This document shows, one piece after another, positions 15,561 to 25,379 of a stretch of 64,000 nucleotides of DNA. The notes below the pieces were generated by a model. That model was not told the origin of the DNA. It was given only the letters and a program-made list of their open reading frames with translations, and searched no databases. A program made the position numbers and the translations under genes. Each line of letters starts with the position of its first letter. Position 1 is the stretch's first letter. Origin of the DNA: Halioxenophilus sp033283405 (GTDB taxonomy: Bacteria; Pseudomonadota; Gammaproteobacteria; Pseudomonadales; Cellvibrionaceae); assembly GCF_033283405.1 (NCBI RefSeq), contig NZ_JAWMQR010000001.1, positions 620,001 to 684,000 of the forward strand, read 5' to 3'.

Positions 15561-17684
15561 TCATTGATTAGACTCAGCTAAATAATGCTGCTTCAGAACC
15601 TCAAATGCCAATTTCTTCTCCCCCGTTTCGGATACCAACCCTTTACGATTATACGTATCCTGAATGCCATTCAACTCGCGCAGGTGTGAGCGAAAATCTT
15701 TCAATACCCACGGCGAATAGCCTTGTACAAATTCACTCTTAGCAAGCATATCCAATTGTGCTCGATAAACTTTAGCTTGATATTCCTCAGACCAGAGTAA
15801 AGCATTTTCGGAGTGCAAACCGTATTTAGCACCGGCGCCAAATTCCGAGATAATCATGGGTTTGCCATAAGGGTTACTGATGCGCACTTTTGGCATCACC
15901 TTGAACATGGCATCACGCACCAGCATCTCATCCAAGCCTAGAAGCTGGGCCATGTACTTGGAGTAGTACCAGCCGAAATATTCATTATAACCAGCAATAT
16001 CCACTACCCCTCCCAACGGGTCCCCGACCACAATAGTTAACAGCTCCTCGCTTTGCGACACGGCCGCCTGTGAAGATTCGCCACCACCCATCTTGGTTGC
16101 CATGGCCATTAGCCGTTGGCGATCTGCTGCTGCCAAATTGGGGGAGTGTAGAACTTCGGAAAAGAGCTGTTTAGCGAGACCCTTAAACTCCTCGCCCTGG
16201 CCACCAACCAATGCCGACGCAATCGGGCGTCGGCTTACATCCAGTGAGCGAGCCAAATTTGCTAACTGTGTGAGGAAATTGAGCCTAGCTTCACTTTGCG
16301 GGAAGCTTTCGTTGGCTATAGACCACATGATAATCGACGCTCGATTCATATCCCGAGTGACATTCTCTGTCAACTGAGCTTTTGCTTGGGCTAATGTTTT
16401 TGGGTTCTCCCAATCGATCAATGAAACAATAGGCACCTCACTCCAGACCAGCAAACCCAACTCATCGGCAAGCTTTAAGGTATGTTCATTGTGTGGATAG
16501 TGCGCCAGCCGAACATAATTGGCCCCCAACTCCTGCACCAATTTAAAGTTAGCCAATACATCTTCGCGCGTAGTGGCTATACCCGCGTGCAGTGTCGTCT
16601 CCTCATGTAGACTTATGCCACGTAGGCGTAACGGCTTCCCATTTAGAAGAATCTTTAAGCCATCGGTGGCTATCGTGCGAAAGCCGATTTTATCGGCCAC
16701 CTGTTCACCAGATTGGGCCAGCGTGACATCGTAGAGCGTTGGTGTTTCAGGTGACCACAGCTTTAAGTTTTTTGCCATTAACGAAAACTTAGCCCGGCCA
16801 CTGGTATCGGTGGTGGCACTAACCTTAATACCTGCCTCGCCAATTTTCAGGGTAACCTTGCGTTGCGCAGCAGCACTGCCGGCCAGTTGCACCCAACCCT
16901 CAATGGCACCGCTCTCTTTATTGGCCAGAAAAATATGGTACTGAGAGATATAGGTCTCCGGCAGAGTGATTAAGCCAACATCGCCAATCAGCCCACCGTA
17001 TTTCCAAAAGTCAGAGGTGCGCATGGTGGGTATCGTGGTTTCGTCGAGAGCAGCATCGACTCGTACGATTATGCTATTAGGCCCGGAGACCAAAAAATCG
17101 GTAACATCAAAATTGAAAGAGGTATAGCCACCGTGATGCCGCCCTACCAGCCTGTCGTTTACAAATAGGTCGGTGGTGTAATTGGCACCGCCAAAGTGGA
17201 GAAAATAGCGCTGCCCGACCTTGGGCTCCAGTTCGACACTTTTGTGGTACAGAATACGGCTGCGATAACGGTCGAGCTCCGGTCGCTGACTATTCCAATC
17301 ACCCGGCACACGCAGTTGATTGCTAGCGTCAAAGCTATGCTCCAGTAGCCGATGTTCAAAATCCTCCACGCCGGTGGCACCCGAGAAATAGTCGTGTTTG
17401 GTAATTACCCGCCATGCCATGCCGGCTTCGTCGATGATAATGTCCCACAGACCGTTCAGGGATTGGTAGTCGCGACCAAAGGCATTTACCAATAGAGGAG
17501 TGGTGTCTGGGTAGGGAGTATCCGGTTCACCCTTAAAAAAGTCGGTCGGTGCGGGCTCTTGTTTACCCCTCTTCTCCTCGGCGTGAGCCACAGTGATGGT
17601 CACCAGTGTCAGCAGAAATGCGATTAGGTAGAGCCCTAAAGTTTGAAGTAAACGGGCTTCTTGTTTAAATGATTGGGTTATCAT
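15561..17684 (-). CDS. Secreted glycoside hydrolase family 2 enzyme, beta-glucuronidase-like
   Basis: The 707-residue protein starts with a long signal peptide (LGLYLIAFLLTLVTITVAHA, cleavage after AHA near residue 35). The three GH2 parts follow: jelly-roll sugar-binding domain (about 55-225, with SLNGLWDIIIDEAG), immunoglobulin-like domain (about 230-340) and TIM barrel (about 345-690). The acid/base Glu is in WSIANESFP and the nucleophile Glu in MIISEFGAGAKYGLHS, which closely parallels the ITEYGVDTLAGLHS of E. coli UidA. The substrate is probably a beta-glucuronide or related beta-glycoside outside the cytoplasm. There is a low-complexity insert near residues 530-560. No transporter or other glycan gene adjoins it. 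Confidence 0.87.
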   Translation of the reverse strand: MITQSFKQEARLLQTLGLYLIAFLLTLVTITVAHAEEKRGKQEPAPTDFFKGEPDTPYPDTTPLLVNAFGRDYQSLNGLWDIIIDEAGMAWRVITKHDYFSGATGVEDFEHRLLEHSFDASNQLRVPGDWNSQRPELDRYRSRILYHKSVELEPKVGQRYFLHFGGANYTTDLFVNDRLVGRHHGGYTSFNFDVTDFLVSGPNSIIVRVDAALDETTIPTMRTSDFWKYGGLIGDVGLITLPETYISQYHIFLANKESGAIEGWVQLAGSAAAQRKVTLKIGEAGIKVSATTDTSGRAKFSLMAKNLKLWSPETPTLYDVTLAQSGEQVADKIGFRTIATDGLKILLNGKPLRLRGISLHEETTLHAGIATTREDVLANFKLVQELGANYVRLAHYPHNEHTLKLADELGLLVWSEVPIVSLIDWENPKTLAQAKAQLTENVTRDMNRASIIMWSIANESFPQSEARLNFLTQLANLARSLDVSRRPIASALVGGQGEEFKGLAKQLFSEVLHSPNLAAADRQRLMAMATKMGGGESSQAAVSQSEELLTIVVGDPLGGVVDIAGYNEYFGWYYSKYMAQLLGLDEMLVRDAMFKVMPKVRISNPYGKPMIISEFGAGAKYGLHSENALLWSEEYQAKVYRAQLDMLAKSEFVQGYSPWVLKDFRSHLRELNGIQDTYNRKGLVSETGEKKLAFEVLKQHYLAESNQ

Positions 17685-17831
17685 CGTGACTCTCCGCAGT
17701 AATATTTTTATTTTTGTTTATACCCACACTGCCTGGCGGCTGCAGCGTATCGTTTAAAGTGGTTCACTACTGCAAGCCTACTACAGCAGCGAAGCACCGA
17801 AAGCCTGCAATATTCACCCCGGCCTTGTTTA

Positions 17832-17846
17832 ATATTAATTTAATAT
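17832..17846. promoter_or_regulatory. AT-rich palindrome upstream of the GH2 gene
   Basis: ATATTAA-T-TTAATAT is a palindrome around a central base. The same ATATTAA half-site is found in the inverted repeat between the GbsR-type regulator and the SDR (18915-18945). It lies 148 bases upstream of the GH2 start, so it may be an operator of the same regulator. Confidence 0.3.
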
Positions 17847-17856
17847 GGGCGGCCCA

Positions 17857-18375
17857 TTATGGGCAGGAACGCGTGGGTATTGCCGTGTAGGATGGGTCCT
17901 GCTGATCACGCGTGCCACCAAAGTGCTGACTCATCGGTGTAACCGGACGAATCTCATCAAAATCGCGAATGGCGATACGTTTATCGAGGCCCCAACGCCC
18001 TTCTCTTTTAGACCAGGTATCTATATAACGACTCCACACCATCATCTGCATCGGTTGATTATCTTTTTCCAAGCGCAAAGTCGCCGTCACATAAGATTCA
18101 CTAGTGCCAGAATCACCGCTAAGCTCAAGCAGAATATTGGTGACCTGGTGGCTGTGCATTTGCAGGTGTTGATGCTGCTTGCAAATTAAATCGATCACAC
18201 CAGGCCCATCGCCTTGATAGAATTCACCATAATCTGCGAAAGCGCCTGAGTTCCAAATTGAGCGGCCTAATGCTATATCCAATCGATCAACAGAACGGCA
18301 GTACTGATAAATAAGGTCTGTAATTGCACTTCTGTCGATCAGGTATTGCGTATTTTTTTGCGCAGTCATATTCAT
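17857..18375 (-). CDS. SnoaL-like/NTF2-fold protein
   Basis: The 172-residue protein begins with ITDLIYQYCRSVDRLD, the helix of SnoaL_4 proteins in which an Asp and Tyr/Arg line the pocket; MVWSRYIDTWSKREGRWGLDKRIAIRD is the typical last strand pair. The fold is shared by scytalone dehydratase, ketosteroid isomerase-like enzymes and small subunits of ring-hydroxylating oxygenases. The exact activity is unknown. A second in-frame ATG two codons in is equally possible as the start. It lies on the same strand as the regulator gene 49 bases upstream. Confidence 0.75.
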   Translation of the reverse strand: MNMTAQKNTQYLIDRSAITDLIYQYCRSVDRLDIALGRSIWNSGAFADYGEFYQGDGPGVIDLICKQHQHLQMHSHQVTNILLELSGDSGTSESYVTATLRLEKDNQPMQMMVWSRYIDTWSKREGRWGLDKRIAIRDFDEIRPVTPMSQHFGGTRDQQDPSYTAIPTRSCP

Positions 18376-18424
18376 TAATCTCAGTTCTGAATTACAGGGC
18401 TAGCCGACGCAGGCCAAGACTATT

Positions 18425-18889
18425 TTATTGGAACCGCCCGGCGTCGAGTTCTTTAATTTTGGTTATCATGGTGTCTGATAGCGCTGTATAAACCTGAGCT
18501 CGCCCTTGTAGTGCGACTATCGCCTCCTCATCGGTAGCGACGTTAAGCGCACAATTTTGTAGCAGTTGGCCGACAGCACCAATCAACGCTGCTTGCTGGG
18601 CCAACACACCCGAAAAATCATTGGAGGGTGAATAGAGTATTTTCTTACTTCCATTTACCGTAGAGCGGCGAATATGGCCAAACACTTCCAACCCTTTGGC
18701 TGAGTTCCATGCCCCTACCCGGCTCATTTGTAAGGCTCCAGCAATGTCATCCACAGAGACTGGTTGTTGCTTCAGGAACAGAAAGCCGAGAACTTTGCCC
18801 GCGGCAGGTGCCAGTCCCCATGGGGAGAGCAATGAACTGAATTCGTTCACGAACTGAAGCTCCGCCTCATTTAATTGGTCAGTAGACAT
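18425..18889 (-). CDS. GbsR/MarR-type transcriptional regulator
   Basis: The 154-residue protein matches the GbsR branch: a helix FVNEFSSLLSPWGLAPAAGKVLGFLFL, then VSVDDIAGALQMSRVGAWNSAKGLEVFGHIRRS as helix-turn-helix and wing. The C-terminal part (about 95-150) is helical and probably makes the dimer. The gene is divergent from an SDR gene, and the 120-base gap holds an ATATTAAC/GTTAATAT inverted repeat that is a good candidate operator. Targets probably include the SDR and perhaps the SnoaL-like gene downstream. Confidence 0.82.
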   Translation of the reverse strand: MSTDQLNEAELQFVNEFSSLLSPWGLAPAAGKVLGFLFLKQQPVSVDDIAGALQMSRVGAWNSAKGLEVFGHIRRSTVNGSKKILYSPSNDFSGVLAQQAALIGAVGQLLQNCALNVATDEEAIVALQGRAQVYTALSDTMITKIKELDAGRFQ

Positions 18890-18914
18890 CCAAGCATAAC
18901 TCCTTCACAATGCA

Positions 18915-18945
18915 ATATTAACAATATATTAAATATAGTTAATAT
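18915..18945. promoter_or_regulatory. Inverted repeat in the GbsR-SDR divergent promoter
   Basis: ATATTAAC (18915-18922) and GTTAATAT (18938-18945) are exact inverted repeats, centre to centre 23 bases, with the near-palindromic TATATTAAATATA between them. The site lies 26 bases from the regulator start and 65 from the SDR start, suitable for control of both. Confidence 0.45.
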
Positions 18946-19009
18946 GCACTAGCGTTATTTTCACCCCTGAGCAGCCGATGTGCATACCAATATACAGGAG
19001 CCTTGTGAA

Positions 19010-19813
19010 ATGAACCTGAAAGAAAAATATGGTCCTTGGGCCGTTATCGCCGGCGCCTCTGAAGGTGTAGGCAAAGCATTCGCTCATCGGGTAGCTGCAG
19101 AAGGCATCAATTGCATACTATTATCACGCCGCATAGAACCTCTGGAACAACTCGCTATTGAGCTTAAAGCTGCTCATCGGATTGAGTGTGTAACAGCCAG
19201 TATCGACCTATCCACTGTCGATGCGGTCGACGCCATCATCAACGCCATTGGCGGCCGCGAAGTGGGACTTTTTATCGCCAATGCCGGTGCCGACAGCATT
19301 AACTCCCGCTTTTTGGATAGACCCTATTGCGAGTGGCAAGATCTTATTCATCGTAATGTATTAATGGTCGCAGGCTGCTGCCATCATCTCGGCGGCTTAA
19401 TGCGAGAGCGGAAGCGAGGCGGAATTATTTTGGTGGGCTCCGGAGCCTGCTACGGTGGCTCAAGCTTTATGGCGGTTTATTCCGGCACCAAAGCGTTCGA
19501 TCTCTGCTTTGGCGAAGGCTTGTGGACTGAGCTTCGACCCTATGGCGTTGATGTTCTTAATCTGATTTTAGGCCAGACGGATACACCCGCCTTCCGTGAA
19601 ACCCTCGCCAAAATGGGGCAACCAGTACCGGAAAATCTTGCCGCACCGGAGGATGTCGCCAGGGTTGGCTTACAGCGGTTGCCGCATGGGCCAGTGCATA
19701 ACTGGGGGTTAGAGGATGACGCTGCCGGTTATGCCCCCTCTTCTGCTGCAGCACGGCGAAGTAGAATAGAGGCGATTGATCGGGCAACTAAAGCGATCTT
19801 TGGCGATAATTAA
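19010..19813 (+). CDS. Short-chain dehydrogenase/reductase
   Basis: The ATG at 19010 has ACAGGAG 9 bases upstream and gives MNLKEKYGPWAVIAGASEGVG (267 residues); the GTG at 18980 would place the ribosome site inside the gene. The nucleotide loop is GASEGVGKAF, followed by ANAGAD, the Ser in VGSGACYGG and YSGTKAFD, in which Tyr and Lys take the catalytic places. Arg in SRRIEPLE after strand 2 points to NADPH. The substrate is unknown. The gene faces the GbsR-type regulator and is probably its target. Confidence 0.88.
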   Translation: MNLKEKYGPWAVIAGASEGVGKAFAHRVAAEGINCILLSRRIEPLEQLAIELKAAHRIECVTASIDLSTVDAVDAIINAIGGREVGLFIANAGADSINSRFLDRPYCEWQDLIHRNVLMVAGCCHHLGGLMRERKRGGIILVGSGACYGGSSFMAVYSGTKAFDLCFGEGLWTELRPYGVDVLNLILGQTDTPAFRETLAKMGQPVPENLAAPEDVARVGLQRLPHGPVHNWGLEDDAAGYAPSSAAARRSRIEAIDRATKAIFGDN

Positions 19814-19903
19814 TGCTGTTTTGCAGGAAGAATATGAGAGTGCCAAGCTGGCTCGATTGATCAAGAACGCATTAAGCAGCCAACGCTTAGAACCCGGATA
19901 TAT

Positions 19904-22900
19904 CTACTTCCTATAACGGGTAAGCAGCTGGAATAGCGCTTCCCAATCAATAGGTTTAGCCACATGGTCATTCATACCAGCGGCCAGAGCCATATCACGA
20001 TCCTCCGCCATTGCGTTTGCCGTCATAGCAATAATGGGTAAATTATCCAGCTGCAACTGTTCACGAATAAGCCTGGTTGCCGAATAACCGTCTAGTTCGG
20101 GCATCTGTATATCCATTAACACCACACCGAATTGTTCTCTGTTGCTCTCGATAATGTCGATGGCTGCTTTGCCGTGCTCGGCAACGGTTATCTCCGCGCC
20201 TAACTCTGAAAGTGCCTCGATGGCAATCTCCTGATTAAACAGGTTGTCCTCGACTAAGAGTATATGTAGCCCATTGAGTGTTAAAGGGGTTGATTGCTGC
20301 GTGACCGCGCTCGAGGCTAATACCTCTTTATTTTGTAAAGCCTCGGTTAATGTCTCCAACAGATAGGTCGCAGTTATTGGCTTGGTGACGAAGGCATCAA
20401 TACAGGAACTAGTGGTGTTGTTGTCCCAAACTTGGCGGTCTAACAGTTTCCTGCACATCATAAACAACAACGGCCGATCTGAATAAGGTACCTGTTCCGC
20501 TTGATACTTGTCACGAAGGAAAGCAGGGAAACCAGGCTGCTGCGTTTGCATTAAATAACTGTCAGCCAAAACCAGATCATAAAATCGACTGGTTTTAGCG
20601 AAATGCATGCTAATCATCTCCATAGCTGAACTGGCACTTATGGTTCGATCCACCAGCCAGCTGGAATCAATGCCTTTCAACAAACGAACAACCACATCAC
20701 AAACAGATTTATTATCGTCGACCACTAATACTTTTAAATCTTTTAGTTCGTCGGCAACTGTCCCATTAAAGGTTGGCAGCAGGCCCGCCAGTAGCGGAAT
20801 GGAGAACTCGAATAGTGTTCCCTTGCCCAACTCACTATGACCGCTTAACTGCCCTCCCATTAGATCGACCAAGCGCTTAGAAATCGCCAAGCCTAAACCG
20901 GTACCACCGTATTTTCTGGTGGTGGAAGCCTCGGCCTGAGAGAAGCCATCAAAGATAGCACTCCACTTATCTGAGGCTATGCCAATACCGGTATCGATTA
21001 CCTGGAATAGAAGCTCCTCTCCGTTGGTAGTGACCACCACCCTTACCTCACCTTGCTCAGTAAACTTAATGGCGTTGCCTGTTAAATTAATTAAAATCTG
21101 CTGCAGGCGTAATGAATCGCCGATTACAACAGGAGGAACATCGCTATCGATATCAAACAGTAGTTCAATCTCTTTAGCTCCCAGATTGGCCGCCATAATA
21201 TTACCGATATTACGCAGCCACTCATCCAAGATAAAACTGTGTGCTTCCAATGCCATCTTGCCAGCTTCTATCTTAGAAAAATCAAGAATATCGTTGATTA
21301 TCTGCAGTAGAGTTTGAGCTGCCGTTTCACTACGAGCAATGTAATCACGTTGCTGTATACTTAATTCAGTACGTCTTATCAACTGCATGATGCCTAATAC
21401 GGCATTTAGGGGTGTGCGTATCTCGTGGCTCATATTGGCAATAAAATTCGACTTAGCTCGATTGGCGGTTTCTGCCAGTGCTTGTGCGTCAGATAACTCT
21501 TTTTGGCGTTTTTTCTGCTCACTGATATCCCGCATTACCGTTGATAAAAACTCCACCTCTCCCTTTTCGTTACGGTGAGCAAGTATCACTTGAGAAACTG
21601 GAATTTCGTACCCATCACGATGCAAAAGCAGGCTTTCCCCCTGCCAAACACCTGTTTTCAATACCGTAGGAATCGCCTCCTCCAGTATAAACTTAGAGAT
21701 GGTTTCGGTATGCATGTCACCGATTTTCATCGAATCCAGGGCATTAGCGCCGCTCAAACCAACCATGTTGATCGCTGCGGCATTATGATAAAGGAGGTTG
21801 CCACTGATGTCGGCCGTACCGATAAAATCCGGGGTTTGCTCAAGTATGGCTTTGAGCTGGTCGGTTTTCTTCTCGATGGCAACGCGATTGCTAATATCAT
21901 TAAGTGCCGCGAGCAATTTCACGCCGTGAGCGGTAGGCAATGTATTCAACCCGATTTCCACAAAAAATCGCGAGCCATCTTTTCTAACCGCTTGTAAATT
22001 TGTGCGCAAACTCATATCTCTTCGCCCCGGATTTTTCATAAAATTTTGTCTATGTTTGGGGTGGTGTTCACGCAAATTATCTGGCATCAGCAGTTCGACG
22101 GGTTTTCCTATTAACTCATTCTCGGTATATCCAAATAGATTTAACACTCCCTGGCTAACCAACTCAATCACGCCATCTGAGTTCGCCATAATAAGGGCAA
22201 TTGGCGCGGCATCTATTATATTTTTGATCTCTTTGCGCTCGACACGCAGCCGATAATTTTTTAAATAGATGGTAAAAAATATCAGTAAAATCACAAAGCC
22301 AGCTACGACACCAGGCAATGCTTTTAATTGATGACCGAACACAATATTGTCGATATACCGTTTAGGCATAGCGATCGCCAATTGTAAAGGCAACTCTCCA
22401 TTGTTGATATTCAATGGCTGAATCAACACAACCTCAGTTTGATCTAAAGCTTTATCAAAATAGGTGTTAAGCGTAGAAGAGTACGGATTCTGTTCAATAA
22501 ATTGTGAATCCCAGGAATAGGGACTACCCAAATCGAAGCCAAAACTTTTGGAAGCGTCGGGGTGAATCAGGAACTGACGCTCGTCATTCAGAAGATAAAA
22601 AATATATTGACTATTAAGGTTCTTTTGCAGCGACTGAAATAGCGTACTCAAACTTGTGTTGATAATAACAATGCCAAAAATATTGCCATTATCATCGTAT
22701 ATCGGTGTGCTGGTTCTTAGCATTGGTGTATGGGGAGTATCAATTAACCCATGTTCCTGGTTTAGCGTGATCGGAGCAATGCTGACACCACCCGTTGGTT
22801 GTTTAATAGCGAGCTGAAAGTATTCCCGCCTGCCCTTGGTTTGCAGTTGATCTTCCGGGATAATATTAATCTGGCCATCGGTTCTATCAACCCGGACCAA

Positions 22901-23287
22901 CTCACGGCCCTCATCCGTTATACCAATGTACCGAACCTGTGTTACATCTGAATGGTTTTCTAAATAAGCTCTAAAAATAACCTGTAACCGCTCACGCCAA
23001 ATGGTTAAAGAGGAGTTTTGGCGAGCATCCATACCATCTCCGGCAGTGGCACGGATAATTCCATTTATTGGTGGGAGAGCAGCGAGAAAAAGGGTGTCAT
23101 TGGCACGATCCCGCACCAAGTCTTCAATCATCGCCTCACGTTCAATTAAGCTATTTTGCAGTTCCGCCTGTAAATTGATAGCAGCAGTTTTGCTCTCAAA
23201 ATGGCCGATGGCTATAACCACTAATGCGATTAATAGCATAGAGGTGATCACAAAAGTGATGATGAGACTGTGAGTCGATCTGAGCAT
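19904..23287 (-). CDS. Hybrid sensor histidine kinase with Cache, two PAS and two receiver domains
   Basis: The 1127-residue membrane protein has TM1 at about 9-28, a periplasmic double-Cache-like domain (about 35-315), TM2 (ALPGVVAGFVILLIFFTIYL, about 325-345), PAS domains near 350-470 and 480-600, HisKA with the phosphorylated His in NMSHEIRTPLNAV, HATPase with GTGLGLAISKRLVDLMGG, and two receivers. The first receiver (about 855-985) has ADSYLMQ in place of the usual DxxMP, so phosphorylation is possible but unusual. The second (about 1005-1125) is standard: LVEDNLFNQEIA, VLMDIQMPELDG, MTANA and KPID. No Hpt or response regulator gene is adjacent, so its output partner is elsewhere. Confidence 0.93.
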   Translation of the reverse strand: MLRSTHSLIITFVITSMLLIALVVIAIGHFESKTAAINLQAELQNSLIEREAMIEDLVRDRANDTLFLAALPPINGIIRATAGDGMDARQNSSLTIWRERLQVIFRAYLENHSDVTQVRYIGITDEGRELVRVDRTDGQINIIPEDQLQTKGRREYFQLAIKQPTGGVSIAPITLNQEHGLIDTPHTPMLRTSTPIYDDNGNIFGIVIINTSLSTLFQSLQKNLNSQYIFYLLNDERQFLIHPDASKSFGFDLGSPYSWDSQFIEQNPYSSTLNTYFDKALDQTEVVLIQPLNINNGELPLQLAIAMPKRYIDNIVFGHQLKALPGVVAGFVILLIFFTIYLKNYRLRVERKEIKNIIDAAPIALIMANSDGVIELVSQGVLNLFGYTENELIGKPVELLMPDNLREHHPKHRQNFMKNPGRRDMSLRTNLQAVRKDGSRFFVEIGLNTLPTAHGVKLLAALNDISNRVAIEKKTDQLKAILEQTPDFIGTADISGNLLYHNAAAINMVGLSGANALDSMKIGDMHTETISKFILEEAIPTVLKTGVWQGESLLLHRDGYEIPVSQVILAHRNEKGEVEFLSTVMRDISEQKKRQKELSDAQALAETANRAKSNFIANMSHEIRTPLNAVLGIMQLIRRTELSIQQRDYIARSETAAQTLLQIINDILDFSKIEAGKMALEAHSFILDEWLRNIGNIMAANLGAKEIELLFDIDSDVPPVVIGDSLRLQQILINLTGNAIKFTEQGEVRVVVTTNGEELLFQVIDTGIGIASDKWSAIFDGFSQAEASTTRKYGGTGLGLAISKRLVDLMGGQLSGHSELGKGTLFEFSIPLLAGLLPTFNGTVADELKDLKVLVVDDNKSVCDVVVRLLKGIDSSWLVDRTISASSAMEMISMHFAKTSRFYDLVLADSYLMQTQQPGFPAFLRDKYQAEQVPYSDRPLLFMMCRKLLDRQVWDNNTTSSCIDAFVTKPITATYLLETLTEALQNKEVLASSAVTQQSTPLTLNGLHILLVEDNLFNQEIAIEALSELGAEITVAEHGKAAIDIIESNREQFGVVLMDIQMPELDGYSATRLIREQLQLDNLPIIAMTANAMAEDRDMALAAGMNDHVAKPIDWEALFQLLTRYRK

Positions 23288-23457
23288 GGCTAAACCTAGG
23301 TTCCAATTAAAGTCAGTTTAGCCAAAATTTATAAATTAGGAGCAACTAATGGTCTGATCTGAGATTACGGCCGACATCCACGGCGGATTGATGACCCAGC
23401 TGCCAAACATATAAGGTATTGAATTTCGAAGATTTATATCGTATGACCGGACAGAAT

Positions 23458-24384
23458 TTACCCTATGCCAAGGTATTTACTTAGGAAGGTTCGAATTGAC
23501 TGATTGATCTCTCTGGCTGGCGTTGATTTTGGCGCCAACAGATCAAAGCCATGGGGGCACTGTGGACTTATCCATAATTCACAATCAATACCACTTGCTC
23601 TCAGTCGTTCGGCATAACGGCAATTTTCTGCGTAGAAGAGGTCTAGATCGCCAACGCCAATCCAGGTTGGCGGCAAACCGGTTAATGATTCCCGTCGGGC
23701 CGGTACCGCATAGCTGGCAATAGTGTCATTGCCCGGGTCGCAGCCAAGGTAACTACGCCATCCGAAGCGATTACTGCGGTTGTTCCAGAGACGGTGCTTA
23801 ATAGAATCCAACTCTCTATTATTTGCAGTGCGGTCATCCAACATGGGATAGGTGAGAATTTGCGCGGCCGGGTGCACCCCATTGGTATCTGCAATCCTCT
23901 GCACAAGCCCTGCCGCCAGGCCTCCACCCGCACTCTGCCCCAATACCGCTAAACGATTTGGATCTACTCCCCAGTTTTGACAGTTATCCAACATAAATTG
24001 CCAGGCCGAATAGCAGTCGTCCAACGGTACAGGGAATGCGTATTTGGGTGCTAAGCGATAATCGACCGATACCACGACCAATCCCAAGGTTTTGGCGAGC
24101 TTGTTACACTCACGGTCATTAATCGATACATCGCCCATAATATAACCACCACCGTGTATCCATAGCAGACCGGCGCCACTACACTGTTGCGGTCGATAAA
24201 CGCGAACTGCGGTCTTGGCCAGCGCGTGATCAACAATCTCGACTTTGGGTATGGGCTGCTTCCGCTTGGGTTGTAGCCATTGCACCAGCTGCAGCAGTTT
24301 GAAGAAAAACCAATTGTCAAAAGGGATATTCGGTATGCGTTTATAGGTAGGTTGTAGTTCCGGGTGAATGCGATCTAGTTCCAT
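23458..24384 (-). CDS. Alpha/beta hydrolase, hormone-sensitive-lipase type esterase
   Basis: The 308-residue enzyme has the HGGGYIMG oxyanion motif and the nucleophile elbow GQSAGGG typical of HSL (family IV) esterases. The acid is probably in VGDLDLFYAENCRYAERL, and the His is in PHGFDLL. They cleave short- to mid-chain carboxylic esters in the cytoplasm. The gene is followed on the same strand by 170 bases and the hybrid kinase; the 2OG dioxygenase ends 39 bases upstream of its start, so those two may be co-transcribed. Confidence 0.9.
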   Translation of the reverse strand: MELDRIHPELQPTYKRIPNIPFDNWFFFKLLQLVQWLQPKRKQPIPKVEIVDHALAKTAVRVYRPQQCSGAGLLWIHGGGYIMGDVSINDRECNKLAKTLGLVVVSVDYRLAPKYAFPVPLDDCYSAWQFMLDNCQNWGVDPNRLAVLGQSAGGGLAAGLVQRIADTNGVHPAAQILTYPMLDDRTANNRELDSIKHRLWNNRSNRFGWRSYLGCDPGNDTIASYAVPARRESLTGLPPTWIGVGDLDLFYAENCRYAERLRASGIDCELWISPQCPHGFDLLAPKSTPAREINQSIRTFLSKYLGIG

Positions 24385-24423
24385 AATTTTTAATTAAGCT
24401 CGTTATTTTAGTTTTACTTAAAT

Positions 24424-25224
24424 TTAAAGTTCGAAGAGTACATCGGTTCGAATGATGTACTTTGTTCCATTCACTATCGGTTCTGAACTGTGAGTGCAAT
24501 GCCATGGGTGTAACCCATGAGGAAAACAAAGCACTCCACCCGCAGGGGTACGTACATCGACCACTCGCCGCTCCTCTTCAACTCGATTGGGAACAAAAAA
24601 TCGGGTAGCACCGCCCTCAAAATCGTCATTCAGTAGAATGAGAAAGGTCATTAAACTATAGCGGTCGGTGTAGGCATTGGTAATCAGACGTCTATCAATT
24701 ACTCTGCTGCCGGGCCAAGATCCATCGGTATGGGGCTTAAAATAGTCGCCAGGCCGGTAGCGGTAAAACCGAAAGCGGGCATTGATTCCCAGTGGCCGTT
24801 TGCCATCAAACGGCATTAAGTCCGCCATAACCGCAACCACCGCCCGACGCCATATAATCTCATCCGTAGCAGCGTCTACAATCCACACTAGGTTATCGTT
24901 GTGACGAATCTCACGTGGCAGTGAGACCGCAGCATCGGGAAGATAGCCCAGTCGCTCACTGAGCTGAATAAACCCCTGGCACTCGCCTGGAGCTAGTACA
25001 TCGAGCAGTTGATAACACCCTGGTACCCCTTCGACACTCAGCTTCGTAACAGCCCGCGAATACGGGCCAAGCTCCAGGCCAATAGGGTTTAGTCCGACAT
25101 TGGCCCAGGTGGGTAAGGCCGGGTGCTCTGCGCCCGGTTCACGCGCAACGACATAGAACGCTTTTTGATCGATCATTTTATGTACTGGCCTGTGCTCAGG
25201 TAATAGACGTACCACATTTACCAA
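24424..25224 (-). CDS. 2OG-Fe(II) oxygenase, prolyl 4-hydroxylase-like
   Basis: The 266-residue protein has the double-stranded beta-helix with iron ligands H and D in YFKPHTDGSW and the distal His in LHPWHCTHSSEP or its neighbour, followed by GTKYIIRTDVLFEL, where Arg/Lys binds 2-oxoglutarate. LMTFLILLNDDFEGGATRFF is the typical central strand pair of the 2OG-FeII_Oxy_4 group. The substrate is unknown; eukaryotic relatives hydroxylate prolines, bacterial ones proteins or small molecules. An N-terminal part of about 75 residues has no clear match. Confidence 0.83.
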   Translation of the reverse strand: MVNVVRLLPEHRPVHKMIDQKAFYVVAREPGAEHPALPTWANVGLNPIGLELGPYSRAVTKLSVEGVPGCYQLLDVLAPGECQGFIQLSERLGYLPDAAVSLPREIRHNDNLVWIVDAATDEIIWRRAVVAVMADLMPFDGKRPLGINARFRFYRYRPGDYFKPHTDGSWPGSRVIDRRLITNAYTDRYSLMTFLILLNDDFEGGATRFFVPNRVEEERRVVDVRTPAGGVLCFPHGLHPWHCTHSSEPIVNGTKYIIRTDVLFEL

Positions 25225-25379
25225 CCGATATTATTCGATCTATTCACGGCATTGGAAGCCATCAATTACCCTTTCAAATAAGATAGTTTATACTGCCGCA
25301 GACTTGGCAAGCCCGTTTTATCTGGGTGCGGGCTGATAATAGATGATTGGATTTACAATATTTGACGTGAACAGACCTA

